A stretch of DNA of 19,579 bases from positions 1-19,579 of the forward strand of contig CAKQVC010000008.1 of assembly GCA_934277655.1 (NCBI GenBank), read 5' to 3'. The notes beneath the pieces are model-generated. The model did no database searches, was not told the origin of the DNA, and was given only the letters and a program-made list of their open reading frames with translations. Below are positions 1-9,400 of this stretch, in pieces (position 1 is the stretch's first letter; each line of letters begins with the position of its first letter). A program made the position numbers and the translations under genes. Source of the DNA: an uncultured Clostridia bacterium (GTDB lineage: Bacteria > Bacillota > Clostridia > Peptostreptococcales > Anaerovoracaceae).

Positions 1-920
1 ATTTCCACCTTTGTATTAACGATTTTCTCAAGATAACATTTGATTTCTGTAATCCGTTCCTCGTCGGGTGCCACAAACTCATCCTGCTTCCCGCCTATAT
101 TTCTTTGTTTGCTGATTCCAAGATTATGATATGGCAATAAATTTATCTTCCGTATTCCCAGCTGTTGGTAAAATTCTCCTGTCTTCTGGATCATCTCCAT
201 ATTATCATTAATATCTTTTATCAGCGGCATCCTCATCGTTATCTTTTCAAGGAGCCTTGGCTGTTCAGCCAGCATCTGCAGGTTTTCCAGAATGCGCTTG
301 TTGCTGACACCGGTATAACTGACGTGAACCTGGTCATCAATTGCTTTCATGTCGTAGAGAATATCGGTAACATTCTCTTTTGCCGCCAGCTTTTTCAGTG
401 ACTGTGCATCCCCAAAGCCGGACGTGTCAAGACAGACATTGATGTTTTGGACTGCAGCCTCATCGATCAGTTCCTCCACAAAATCTGCCTGCATAAGGAT
501 TTCGCCACCGCTGAGCGTAATTCCTCCACCGGTATTATCATAAAACCCTTTATCTTGTATGACCGCCTCCATAATTTCATTTATACTCATCATAGTTGCA
601 ACAGGTCTGAGAGCCTTTGCAAAACAGTTATCCGCACAGAGTAAGCATACGTCGCAAGTTTTCCTGTCGATCGTAATTCCCTCATCTGGTTTCATCCAAA
701 TCGCTTGTTTCGGACAGATCTGAATGCAGTAACCACATCCTATACAGTTATTTGTTGTCTGTATCAGCTGCTGCCCGGGCTTTATCAGTTCCGGATTATG
801 ACACCATTTGCAGGAAAGAGGGCATCCCTTAAAAAAAATGGTTGTACGGATTCCCGGGCCATCCTCAACAGAAAATTTCTGAATACTGCCTATCAATGCG
901 GAATTGACGTTTTGCTGCAT
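1..920 (-). CDS. Glycyl radical enzyme activase (radical SAM), 3' end outside window
   Basis: Reading the minus strand from ATG at 920 gives 306 codons with no stop, so the gene continues past the left edge. The protein should use S-adenosylmethionine and a reduced 4Fe-4S cluster to place the glycyl radical on the enzyme encoded just upstream. The radical-SAM motif CPLSCKWC is at residues 33-40 (Cys33, 37, 40). It is followed by two ferredoxin-type clusters, CIGCGYCIQIC (59-69) and CDVCLLCADNC (89-99), the arrangement typical of activases of the PFL2/dehydratase/decarboxylase group rather than of PflA, which lacks the insert. TGGGITLSGGE, a SAM-contact region of this family, follows. The start has a good GGAGG site 6-10 nt upstream and lies 18 nt after the GRE stop codon, so the two genes are surely co-transcribed. 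The partner enzyme's substrate is unknown, so no symbol is given. Confidence 0.93.
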   Translation of the reverse strand, partial: MQQNVNSALIGSIQKFSVEDGPGIRTTIFFKGCPLSCKWCHNPELIKPGQQLIQTTNNCIGCGYCIQICPKQAIWMKPDEGITIDRKTCDVCLLCADNCFAKALRPVATMMSINEIMEAVIQDKGFYDNTGGGITLSGGEILMQADFVEELIDEAAVQNINVCLDTSGFGDAQSLKKLAAKENVTDILYDMKAIDDQVHVSYTGVSNKRILENLQMLAEQPRLLEKITMRMPLIKDINDNMEMIQKTGEFYQQLGIRKINLLPYHNLGISKQRNIGGKQDEFVAPDEERITEIKCYLEKIVNTKVE

Positions 921-938
921 AAATTTTCCTCCCTGTTT

Positions 939-3320
939 CTATTTAGTATTCGTAAGATGTGCAGTCCTGTATATAATGGTGTCCTGCGCACTTTTATCTA
1001 ATTCGGTGAAATATGCCATGTAACCTGCGACGCGAACCATCAGACCCTTGTAGTTTTCCGGATTTTTTTGTGCTTTCTTCAAAGTTTCATTGTCTACCAC
1101 ATTGATCTGTATGTGCTGACCGCCATCATCAAAATATGTCTTGATAACTCCCTCAATGATATTCAGTCCTTTTTCTCCCTGCACGCCTTTCGGATCAAAG
1201 CGGAGATTATACAATGCACCTTCATGGAGCTTCTCATCTACCATGCTCGCTACTGATTTTACAGTTGCCGTTGGACCATGGAGATCTCTTCCCATCATCG
1301 GAGAAGACGCATCACAGAACGGCTCCCCGGCCTTACGTCCGTCCGGCAATGCTCCCGTAACCTGTCCATGTGGGATATTCATTGTTTGTGAGTCAATACC
1401 AAATGCGTAATACCCGCCTCTTGCATCATGCCATTGCTGGACATGTTCCGCAATGAAATCAACCATTTCTTTATAAACTGCATCAACGTGTGGCTGATTG
1501 TTTCCGTATTTTTCCGGTTTGTTCAGCAGAAGCTGACGGAGTCTTTCCTGACCCTCAAAGTTCGTATCACATGCATGGATCAGTTCATCCATCGTAATGT
1601 CATGGTCTCTGAACACGCAGGTTTCGACTGCTACGATACAATCGGCGAGGTTTGCCGGTCCTGTGACATACATGCCTGCCGTACTGTATTTCGCCCCGCC
1701 GTGCTGTACGGATTTACCGCTTTCGACACAGCCTTTCGTTACCATAGAGGCGAAGATGACCGGATATCGATTCATATGGATGCTCTGCATCAGGTTGTAA
1801 CCGGTTCTGATCAAATCATAATGATAAAGGATCTGCTTCTTCAACGCATCCTTGAATTCTTCAATATTTTTAAATTCTCTCGGATCTCCGGTTTTCAGTC
1901 CCATCTGTTTGCCGGTTGCCGGATCTATGCCATCATGAAGGACAAACTCGATCATTTTGCCCATATTTACATATCCCGCGTCTGGTGATCCATCAGCACT
2001 TCCGCCTCCCGGTGCGGGCTGGATGCATCCGACGATCGTCCAGTCTCTGGCCTCCTCAATGGAACTTCCTCTTCCTTTTTCAAGTGACATTTCAATTGCA
2101 GCTTCATCGCTGAAGAATCCAGGGTTTGCCTGACCTTCCTGGATCATCCTGCATCCGAATTTAATCAAGTCTTCCGGTGTTTTTTCCCAGACTCTTAATG
2201 CCATGACCGGCTGTTTTATCTGCAGATCACTGGCAGCTTCCAGACACAAATAGGATAAATCGTTGGTAGCATCTTTTCCATCAGGTGTCTGTCCACCAAC
2301 AACAAGAGTCTGCCACATAGGATAGCCTGCAAACGCTGTAGCATACCAGCTATCTCTTACCTCATATACCTCACAGGTTTTCAGGTAGAGACATTCCAGC
2401 ATTTCCAATGCTTCCTCTCTCGTCAGATTTTTCTCATCCAGTACATCTTTTTTATAAAATGGCCACATATACTGGTCAAATCGACCAAATCCACAGGCTG
2501 TCGTGCAGACCTCAATGTAAAAGCAAACATGAACAAACCATATGGACTGCAATGCCTGCTGAAAAGTTTGCGGTGGATTCTCCGGCACGATCCTGCAATT
2601 TTCTGCTATCGTCAGAAGCTCTTTCTTTCGTTTTTCATCTGTGCAGTTCTCAGCCTGTCTCTCTGCCTCTTCTGCCATCCGATGTGCATAAGTAATTAAA
2701 CCTCTTGCTTGAATGATACATGCCCGCCAAAAATCAACTTTTGCCTGTTCCTCCATCGTCTGCGGAATATGACTGTCGATATTCTTCTGACATTCTTCAA
2801 TATAACCTTTCAAGCCTACAGTAAGAATCTTTTCATGGTCGCAGGTTGTTTCGCCGGACACACCATTTTCTAACCCAACACAGATGATGTCGTCCTTTTC
2901 CCGCTCCTTAATTTTCTTAGGCATAACGCTGTTGGATAAATCCTCCATGGATTTTCCCTCCCAGTATTTCAGCGTTTCTAAAATTGTCTCCCGGTCCTTC
3001 GGCGAAATGTAATAAGGATCCTTGCTTCTTGTCGAAAAATCGTCAATATCACTCACATACCAGGAACTTGACTGAAATTCCGGATGCAAATTTGCTCCGC
3101 GGTAAGCGTTGGTGGCAGTTCCGACAATCAGTTCATCGTCCATGATCAGAGTTGTCATACGTTCAAGGATGTAATTCACTACCTTAGCTCTGAAGATCGG
3201 CACGGCATCTCCTGCAAACTGTTTGTACGCTTCCGTCTGCAGCACCAGGCGCTCTGCCGTAATCTGAGGAATTGTATCAAAATACTTATTCTTCATTCTT
3301 TGTACTCTTGGTGTTAACAT
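939..3320 (-). CDS. Glycyl radical enzyme (PFL2 / dehydratase-decarboxylase superfamily), substrate unassigned
   Basis: The gene encodes 793 residues, the usual size for this superfamily. The C-terminal glycyl radical motif VRVAGY is at 762-767, making Gly766 the radical residue. The thiyl-radical cysteine is Cys432 in VGCIQP. Other family blocks are GFGRFDQYMWPFY (277-289), VVQGEKG-like GVQGEKG (712-718) and HIQINVVD (736-743). In dehydratases and C-N or C-S lyases of the family (propanediol, glycerol and hydroxyproline dehydratases, CutC, isethionate lyase) the cysteine is followed by Val-Glu, where Glu is a general acid/base; here it is Ile-Gln. It is not a canonical pyruvate formate-lyase, which has Cys-Cys. 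The start codon has AGGAGG 8 nt upstream. The activase gene follows and an AraC regulator is divergent. No microcompartment genes are visible, so the enzyme is probably cytosolic. Family membership is certain; the reaction is not. Confidence 0.93.
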   Translation of the reverse strand: MLTPRVQRMKNKYFDTIPQITAERLVLQTEAYKQFAGDAVPIFRAKVVNYILERMTTLIMDDELIVGTATNAYRGANLHPEFQSSSWYVSDIDDFSTRSKDPYYISPKDRETILETLKYWEGKSMEDLSNSVMPKKIKEREKDDIICVGLENGVSGETTCDHEKILTVGLKGYIEECQKNIDSHIPQTMEEQAKVDFWRACIIQARGLITYAHRMAEEAERQAENCTDEKRKKELLTIAENCRIVPENPPQTFQQALQSIWFVHVCFYIEVCTTACGFGRFDQYMWPFYKKDVLDEKNLTREEALEMLECLYLKTCEVYEVRDSWYATAFAGYPMWQTLVVGGQTPDGKDATNDLSYLCLEAASDLQIKQPVMALRVWEKTPEDLIKFGCRMIQEGQANPGFFSDEAAIEMSLEKGRGSSIEEARDWTIVGCIQPAPGGGSADGSPDAGYVNMGKMIEFVLHDGIDPATGKQMGLKTGDPREFKNIEEFKDALKKQILYHYDLIRTGYNLMQSIHMNRYPVIFASMVTKGCVESGKSVQHGGAKYSTAGMYVTGPANLADCIVAVETCVFRDHDITMDELIHACDTNFEGQERLRQLLLNKPEKYGNNQPHVDAVYKEMVDFIAEHVQQWHDARGGYYAFGIDSQTMNIPHGQVTGALPDGRKAGEPFCDASSPMMGRDLHGPTATVKSVASMVDEKLHEGALYNLRFDPKGVQGEKGLNIIEGVIKTYFDDGGQHIQINVVDNETLKKAQKNPENYKGLMVRVAGYMAYFTELDKSAQDTIIYRTAHLTNTK

Positions 3321-3342
3321 TTTGCTTGCCTCCTGTTTTATC

Positions 3343-3378
3343 TATTTTCATCATATCCAACGGGCACTATGTAAACAA
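3343..3378 (-). promoter_or_regulatory. Predicted sigma-A-type promoter of the GRE-activase operon
   Basis: On the minus strand, TTGTTT (3378-3373) is separated by exactly 17 nt from TATGAT (3355-3350). This places the start of transcription near 3343, about 23 nt before the GRE start codon. Matches to consensus are 4/6 and 5/6. The -35 is embedded in an inverted repeat that could be an operator for the divergent AraC protein. This is a prediction from sequence only. Confidence 0.6.
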
Positions 3379-3407
3379 CAATTCACTTGTTATCTTTTTA
3401 TGTTTAC
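3371..3407. promoter_or_regulatory. Nested inverted repeat, candidate operator between GRE operon and AraC regulator
   Basis: GTAAACA (3371-3377) and its exact reverse complement TGTTTAC (3401-3407) flank the segment. Inside it, AACAA (3377-3381) faces TTGTT (3387-3391). The left half overlaps the predicted -35 of the GRE operon, a usual position for an AraC-family activator or repressor site. The divergently transcribed AraC protein is the natural candidate to bind here, by inference. The region is AT-rich, so short repeats may arise by chance. Confidence 0.45.
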
Positions 3408-3506
3408 TTGTCCTTTTTTTCACATTTATTTATGTATTTGGTTATTTCTCGTCGATTATTTTGCTGTATTCCTTAATCGTCTTGTTATTTTTTTGTATTT
3501 TCTTTC

Positions 3507-3542
3507 TTTTCATTCCACATTTCTTCCGTTATAATAAAGAAA
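3507..3542 (+). promoter_or_regulatory. Predicted promoter of the AraC-family regulator gene
   Basis: TTTTCA (3507-3512) and a perfect TATAAT (3530-3535) are 17 nt apart, predicting a start near 3542 and a leader of about 32 nt. The ribosome binding site AGAGGTG lies just before ATG 3574. The -10 is strong and the -35 is only 4/6. The stretch from 3321 to 3573 otherwise holds only T-rich sequence and the inverted repeat listed separately. Confidence 0.6.
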
Positions 3543-3573
3543 AGAACAAAAGTATGCATAGAAGAGGTGTTCC

Positions 3574-5448
3574 ATGTTATTCGAAAAAACAATTTACGAA
3601 AATGACTTTCCGATCAATATGCGCATTATGCAAGTCGTTGAATATCCGATTCATTACCATCACGATATCGAATTTGTTTATGTACTGAAAGGCGAAGTAC
3701 GCCTAAAGGACGTCTGTTCCAATTATCTGCTGAAAGAGGGGGATCTGTTCACGATCAATGGTCATGAGGTTCATGGACTCACTGCAACAGACAAAGATAA
3801 TGTTGTTGCGGTTATCCAGATCAGTAATCGTTTTTTCACACAATACTTCCCTTCTCTAGGTAAAGCATGCTTTATGACCGGTGGAAAAAATGACACTCAT
3901 AATAAACTGGATCAACTTCGCAAAATCCTTCTTCGCATCCTTTTAAACTATTCGTGCAAAAGTTTCAACTATAAAAACGACTGCACCTATCAGATGATAG
4001 ATGCTGTCCGATATCTGAACGAGCATTTCAACCTTTTTGCATTTGAAGGACAGGATGTACTGAATTTTAAAAGTAATAACCCGGTTATCGTTGAACGAAT
4101 CAGCCGCATCATTAACTATGTGTATGAAAATCACGCTAACAAAATCAGTTTAGAGGAACTTTCCGTGCGTGAGCATTTAAGTACCTATTATCTTTCTCAT
4201 CTGATTCATGATTATATGGGGATCAGTTTTAAAGAATTTTTGAGTTTTGCACGAGTAGAAATGTCAGAAATTCCGCTTTTGGAGACGGATGCAAAGATAA
4301 GCAGCATCGCTGCGGGCTGTGGTTTTTCAACAACACTTTATTACGAAAAATTCTTCCTCAAATGGTTCGGTCACACACCGCAGCAGCACCGTCAGAAGTT
4401 CATGTCACACATTTTAAGCAATGAGTATCCTGCCCGCATTAAAATACTTCCCGAAAACGATGCGGTTCGTCTTCTGAAGCAATGTCTTTCGGCAGAAAGC
4501 GATCAAGAAAGCAGCTCATCTGTAATCAACCATCTGCATCTGCAGGTTACGATCGCATCAGATGCTGCACCCCTGATGCCATTCCATCATCCACTGGAAG
4601 TTTCGATCACACAGGAAGATTATCAGGTTATGGGTGAACGACTTTTCAGCTTTCTGCATGAACTGAACATTTCGAAAGTGATTCTTGCTGCAAAAGACGG
4701 AGATAGTGAATCATCTCTGATGCTGCTGGCAAACCGTCTGAATTTCTCAGGCTACAACGTTTCAAACGCTTGTGAAAGTGCATTGGATGTTCCTGTTTCT
4801 TACGGCCACGATTCCATTTGTGCTGCAGTCCAACTTCTGCAGATGCTCTCCGCAATCAATGATCAACCCCTTCACGTCCGCCTCCGGGATCAGGGAGAAA
4901 GCTTAAAAATTTTGAAAGGTTTTCCTGCCTGCCTCACGTCCTGCATGATTCCAAAACCAATTTTCTATGCATACCAACTGGTAAGCAGCATTCGAGGTGA
5001 ACTGATCTCCTGGGGAAAATATTACTATGTCATCCGTACGAAAAGCCGTGCGACTTCAGATAATCCCGCCTATACGATAGTGGTATTCAACTTCAACGAT
5101 GAGATCAGCAGTCTATGCACACGACCAACAAGCGTCCATGAAACAAATGATGTAATCCGTTCTTTCATGGACGAACTGAACATAGATTTTTCGATTCCTG
5201 CTGTCCCCGGAAAATATGTCATTGCAAAATATGCTCTGTCAAACGATAATTCTATCTTCGAACAGATGTCACACATCAACTTCCCTGACAAATTTCCCTT
5301 GCAGGATGAGTGGATTCATTTGCTGAATACCCAACCTTTGTCTCAAATTTCGATTGAAAACATGGAAGACAAGCTTTCTGTCAGTGCTTCCATTCGCGGT
5401 GCCGGAATCCACGTTATCGTAGCCAAAGGAATTGACAGTAAAAGTTGA
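3574..5448 (+). CDS. AraC-family transcriptional regulator with cupin sensor and GH39-like C-terminal domain
   Basis: The protein has 624 residues, far longer than a standard AraC regulator of about 280. Residues 20-90 look like a cupin, with HYHHDIEFVYVLKGE (27-41) as metal or ligand-site beta strands. Residues 170-272 form the two-helix-turn-helix AraC DNA-binding domain: ISLEELSVREHLSTYYLSHL (191-210) is the first HTH, and SIAAGCGFSTTLYYEKFFLKWFG (244-266) the second with the signature. Residues 320-620 resemble the end of a GH39 (beta-xylosidase-like) TIM barrel and its beta domain, for example KPIFYAYQLV (461-470) followed by GKYYYVI. Catalytic glutamates could not be placed, so it is probably a binding or degenerate domain. 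Start ATG 3574 follows AGAGGTG. Divergence from the GRE operon suggests it controls that operon in response to a small molecule. Confidence 0.88.
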   Translation: MLFEKTIYENDFPINMRIMQVVEYPIHYHHDIEFVYVLKGEVRLKDVCSNYLLKEGDLFTINGHEVHGLTATDKDNVVAVIQISNRFFTQYFPSLGKACFMTGGKNDTHNKLDQLRKILLRILLNYSCKSFNYKNDCTYQMIDAVRYLNEHFNLFAFEGQDVLNFKSNNPVIVERISRIINYVYENHANKISLEELSVREHLSTYYLSHLIHDYMGISFKEFLSFARVEMSEIPLLETDAKISSIAAGCGFSTTLYYEKFFLKWFGHTPQQHRQKFMSHILSNEYPARIKILPENDAVRLLKQCLSAESDQESSSSVINHLHLQVTIASDAAPLMPFHHPLEVSITQEDYQVMGERLFSFLHELNISKVILAAKDGDSESSLMLLANRLNFSGYNVSNACESALDVPVSYGHDSICAAVQLLQMLSAINDQPLHVRLRDQGESLKILKGFPACLTSCMIPKPIFYAYQLVSSIRGELISWGKYYYVIRTKSRATSDNPAYTIVVFNFNDEISSLCTRPTSVHETNDVIRSFMDELNIDFSIPAVPGKYVIAKYALSNDNSIFEQMSHINFPDKFPLQDEWIHLLNTQPLSQISIENMEDKLSVSASIRGAGIHVIVAKGIDSKS

Positions 5449-5470
5449 AACATACAGAAAAAATGATAAA

Positions 5471-5497
5471 ATATTCCTTACCGGCTGTAAGGAATAT
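5471..5497. repeat. Perfect 11-bp inverted repeat between the AraC gene and cvpA
   Basis: ATATTCCTTAC (5471-5481) and its exact reverse complement (5487-5497) enclose a 5-nt loop. It begins 22 nt after the AraC stop. On the plus strand no T-run follows the stem, while on the minus strand an interrupted T-rich stretch does. It could be a weak terminator, an operator for the downstream cvpA gene, or both. The gap 5449-5533 holds nothing else of note apart from the cvpA ribosome site TAGGAG at 5518-5523. Confidence 0.6.
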
Positions 5498-5533
5498 CAA
5501 CCATAAATATATTGTAGTAGGAGTACAGAGCTT

Positions 5534-6178
5534 ATGATAATGGATATCATCGTTTTCGCGATACTTATCGCAACTATTTTCTTTTCCATGCGGAGGGGAT
5601 TTGCCCTGACATTGGCAAACTTTTTCGGCGGGATCGTTTCGGTTGTGATTGGCTGGATCTTCTCAGATGATCTGGCAGAAATTCTTTTTAAAGAAACCTT
5701 TGTTGGCACCTGGCTGACGGACAAGCTCCACGATGGCCTTGTCCAGTCCTGGCAGAACTCAGAAATTTATCAGGCACTGCCTTCGCTTCTCCGTAAGGAA
5801 AGCAATTCCGGCACATCATGGACAGATTCAGACTTAATCACTACCGGATCTGAAAAACTGGTTATGTTTTTTCTGACTGTCATCAGCTTTTTCCTCATCG
5901 TAATCGGATTGCGGCTGGTCATCGGACTGCTAAAATCCGGTTTTTCCAAAAAGAGCCGATATGGTTTTAGAGGGTTTGTGGATTGGCTTCTTGGTCTTAT
6001 TATGGGAATTGTTCTCGGAATCATCAACGTGATGATTTTTCTGGCCCTGCTTCCTGCTGTCCTCGGAATCTTCTGCCCTGACATGTCGGAATCACTGGTT
6101 TCCTGGTTCTCTGGCTCTTATGCCGCACAAGATCTATATGACAATAATCTCCTGCTAGTGCTGATGCGTGATCTGTAA
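5534..6178 (+). CDS. cvpA: CvpA-family inner membrane protein
   Basis: The 214-residue protein has hydrophobic segments at about 4-18, 26-43, 108-133 and 151-180. After the first one comes the family's typical basic turn with glycine, MRRGFALTLANFFGG (19-33). A soluble loop of about 60 residues lies between segments two and three, with a short tail after segment four. CvpA was named for colicin V production in E. coli, where its gene is linked to purF. Its molecular function remains poorly understood, with roles proposed in envelope homeostasis. Here too it sits beside purine genes but converges on purL, so it is not part of their operon. TAGGAG is 10 nt upstream of ATG 5534; a second ATG at 5540 is an alternative start. 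Family membership rests on overall pattern, not on catalytic residues. Confidence 0.75.
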   Translation: MIMDIIVFAILIATIFFSMRRGFALTLANFFGGIVSVVIGWIFSDDLAEILFKETFVGTWLTDKLHDGLVQSWQNSEIYQALPSLLRKESNSGTSWTDSDLITTGSEKLVMFFLTVISFFLIVIGLRLVIGLLKSGFSKKSRYGFRGFVDWLLGLIMGIVLGIINVMIFLALLPAVLGIFCPDMSESLVSWFSGSYAAQDLYDNNLLLVLMRDL

Positions 6179-6214
6179 CATTTCGGATTGATGCTTTTGT
6201 TTGAATGAAGTAAA

Positions 6215-6315
6215 ACACAAGTAACCTTGTGTAAAATAAAAAACAGGCGGTCTGACTTAAAACTTTTGGGGGAACCAAACTTTGGATACCCAAAACTTTG
6301 TCAAATCTCGCCTGT
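6215..6315 (-). terminator. Terminator of the purine operon (tandem hairpins, possibly bidirectional)
   Basis: ACAGGCG (6243-6249) and CGCCTGT (6309-6315) form an outer 7-bp stem. Inside, CCCAAAA on one side pairs with TTTTGGG on the other (about 6264-6296). On the minus strand the stem is followed by TTTTTT-A-TTTT (6243-6233), a good uridine tract, so it should end the purL transcript. Directly beyond is a second perfect 7-bp hairpin, ACACAAG/CTTGTGT (6215-6232), also followed by Ts on the minus strand. On the plus strand the tract after 6315 is only CATTTTCTTT, so termination of cvpA here is less certain. The remaining 6316-6433 has short inverted repeats (GACCGA/TCGGTC, CAGCCA/TGGCTG) and no gene. 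Confidence 0.65.
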
Positions 6316-6433
6316 CATTTTCTTTAACACAGCCAGCTTTCTTCCTGTCAGCCAATCATTCTTCTGGCTGAAAATCGACCGATTGCCGGCCAGCGGCATT
6401 TTCGGTCATTTTATCCGCCGGCCTCAGCTCTTC

Positions 6434-9400
6434 CTATTTAAAGTACTTCACTGCGGAAGCGAACATCTGCATGTCGAACTCGCCCGGTACGTTCTGATAC
6501 AGTCCTGCACCAATTCTTTCTGAGTGACCCATCTTGCCGAGAACACGGCCATCTGGAGACACAATACCTTCTACCGCCCAGTCTGAACCGTTCGGGTTGA
6601 ACTGGATGTCCATAGTCGCCTCGCCCTTCATATCCACATACTGCGTGATGATCTGTCCGTTATCTGCCATCTTGCGGAGCAGTTCATCGGAAGCCATGAA
6701 ACGACCTTCACCATGGGAAATCGGAACCGTATAAACCTGACCCGGCTGAACACCTGCCAGCCAAGGAGACTTATTCGAAACGATCCTGGTCTGCACCAGT
6801 TTGGACTGGTGGCGGCCGATTCTGTTATACGTCAGAGTCGGACACGTTCCATCTGTATCTATAATTTTGCCGAACGGAACAAGACCCAGTTTGATCAATG
6901 CCTGGAAGCCATTGCAGATGCCGGCCATCAGACCGTCTCTTTCTTCCAGAAGTTCCGTAACCGCTTCCCTGATCTCCTGGTTGCGGAAAAATGCTGTAAT
7001 CAGCTTACCGGAACCATCCGGTTCATCTCCGCCGGAGAACCCGCCCGGAATGAAGATCATCTGGCTTTCTCTTACCTTTGCAGCGAAAGATGCGATAGAT
7101 CTTGCAACTTCCGAAGCATTCAGGTTGTTGATAACGAAAATCTCCGGTTCTGCACCAGCACCTCTGAATGCCTTGGCCGTATCATATTCGCAGTTGGTTC
7201 CCGGGAATACAGGAATCAGAACTCGCGGTACCGGGTTCTTGATGGTCGCACTAAATACCTCGCTGCAAGCCGGGCATGTCAATGTTTCTACCGGTTTTAC
7301 CCCGCTGTCATCTGCCACCTGTGCCTTCTTCAGGTTCAGGTTGCACGGATAAACTGATTCCAGCTTGTCTTCATAGAAACCGCAGAGTTTGCTTAAATCA
7401 ATGATTTCCGTTCCGTAAGAAACCTCAAATGCTTCTGTCGTTTCGCCCAGCACTTTGCATTCTGCGCAAGCCGCAAAAGCTGCCTCAGCTTTCTTCTTAT
7501 CCTCATCAGCAAGAGCGTCCAATGCTGCCCGGTCAATTTCAACCAGGAAAGAACCATAGCCATAGCTGAAAATCTCATCAAGAGTAATTTCCGGATTATA
7601 AGCAAATCCAATCTCATTGCCCATGGACATTTTCAGAACGCCCTCTGCACATCCGCCCAGTGTCAACGTCCATGCCGCATTGATAAGACCCAGTCTACCA
7701 AGCACCGTTACTGCGTCATACACTTTCTTCAAGGATTCACCAGTCGGAAGCCCTTCCTTGTCATACGCAGGCTTCATCCAATATACTTCATTTCCGCCTT
7801 CCTTAAATTCCGGAGAAACTATGTTATCAATGCTTTCAGTCGTTACTGCGAAAGAAACCAGTGTCGGAGGAACATTCAGCTGCTCGAACGTACCGCTCAT
7901 GGAATCCTTTCCGCCGATAGCCGCAACGCCAAGAGCCAGCTGTGCATCCAGCGCACCAAGCAGTGCCGCAAATGGTTTTCCCCATCTTGCAGGGTCTTTG
8001 CCTAACTTCTCAAAGTATTCCTGGAAAGACAGGTACACGTCTTCAAAAGCAGCTCCTTCTGCCACCAGCTTGGATACCGATTCAACCACAGCAAGGTAAG
8101 CACCATGATACGGACTCTTCTCCGTAATGAACGGATTATAGCCCCACGCCATCAAGCTGCAAGTCTTCGTATCCGCTTTCTCAACGGAAACCTTGTTAAC
8201 CATCGCCTGGATCGGTGTTCTCTGGAACTTACCGCCAAACGGCATCAAAACTGTACCTGCACCGATGGTGGAGTCAAATCTTTCAGAAAGCCCCCGTCTG
8301 GAGCAGATGTTCAGATCACCAGCCAGCGCCTCATATCCTGCCGCGAAGTCGGTCTCCGGCTTCTTCGCAAAATCTTCCGCAGCAGCGGTTTCTACTGTAA
8401 TATGTTTTTCGGCTCCGTTAGAGTCAAGGAATGCTCTCGAAATGTTTACGATCTGTATACCGTTCCAGGTCATGGTCAGGCGAGGTGCCTCGGTTACAAC
8501 AGCCACTACTGTTGCTTCCAGATTCTCATCGTGAGCCAGTCTGCAGAAGACATCCACATCTTCTTCTCTTACTACGACTGCCATTCTTTCCTGAGATTCA
8601 CTGATAGCAAGCTCTGTACCATCAAGACCTTCATACTTTTTCGGAACTTTGTTCAGATCAATAGCCAGACCGTCTGCCAGTTCACCGATTGCAACGGATA
8701 CACCGCCAGCACCAAAGTCATTGCAACGTTTGATCAACTTGGAAGCCTGTGGATTTCTGAATAATCGCTGAAGCTTTCTTTCTTCCGGTGCATTACCCTT
8801 CTGAACCTCAGCTCCGCAGTTCTCCAGAGAAGAAGCATCGTGGGACTTGGAGGAACCAGTTGCACCACCGCAGCCATCTCTTCCGGTTTTACCACCAAGA
8901 AGAATGACTTTGTCGCCGGCTGCCGGTACTTCTCTGACTACATTTTCTGCCGGAGCTGCTGCAATAACCGCACCAATCTCCATTCTCTTTGCCACATAAC
9001 CTGGATGGTAAATTTCATCTACCTGTCCTGTTGCAAGACCGATCTGGTTTCCGTAAGAGCTGTATCCTGCAGCTGCGGTCGTTACCAGCTTTCTCTGCGG
9101 CAGTTTACCCGGAATGGTTTCTGATACCGGAACTAACGGATCTCCCGCACCAGTCACGCGCATAGCACTGTAAACATAGCTTCTTCCTGACAGCGGGTCA
9201 CGGATAGCCCCGCCGACGCAGGTTGCCGCACCACCGAAAGGCTCAATCTCCGTCGGATGATTGTGTGTTTCATTCTTGAAGAGAAGCAGCCAATCTTCCT
9301 GTCTGCCTTCGGTCTCCACCTTGATCTTAACCGTGCAGGCATTGATTTCCTCGGATTCATCCAACTTGGAGAGCTTACCTTCTTTTTTCAGGACTTTTGC

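Noticed and set aside
6713..7357. Long plus-strand open frames opposite purL and other pur genes, for example 214 codons here
   Set aside because: They are antisense shadows of strong coding sequence, with no ribosome sites and no recognisable domains.
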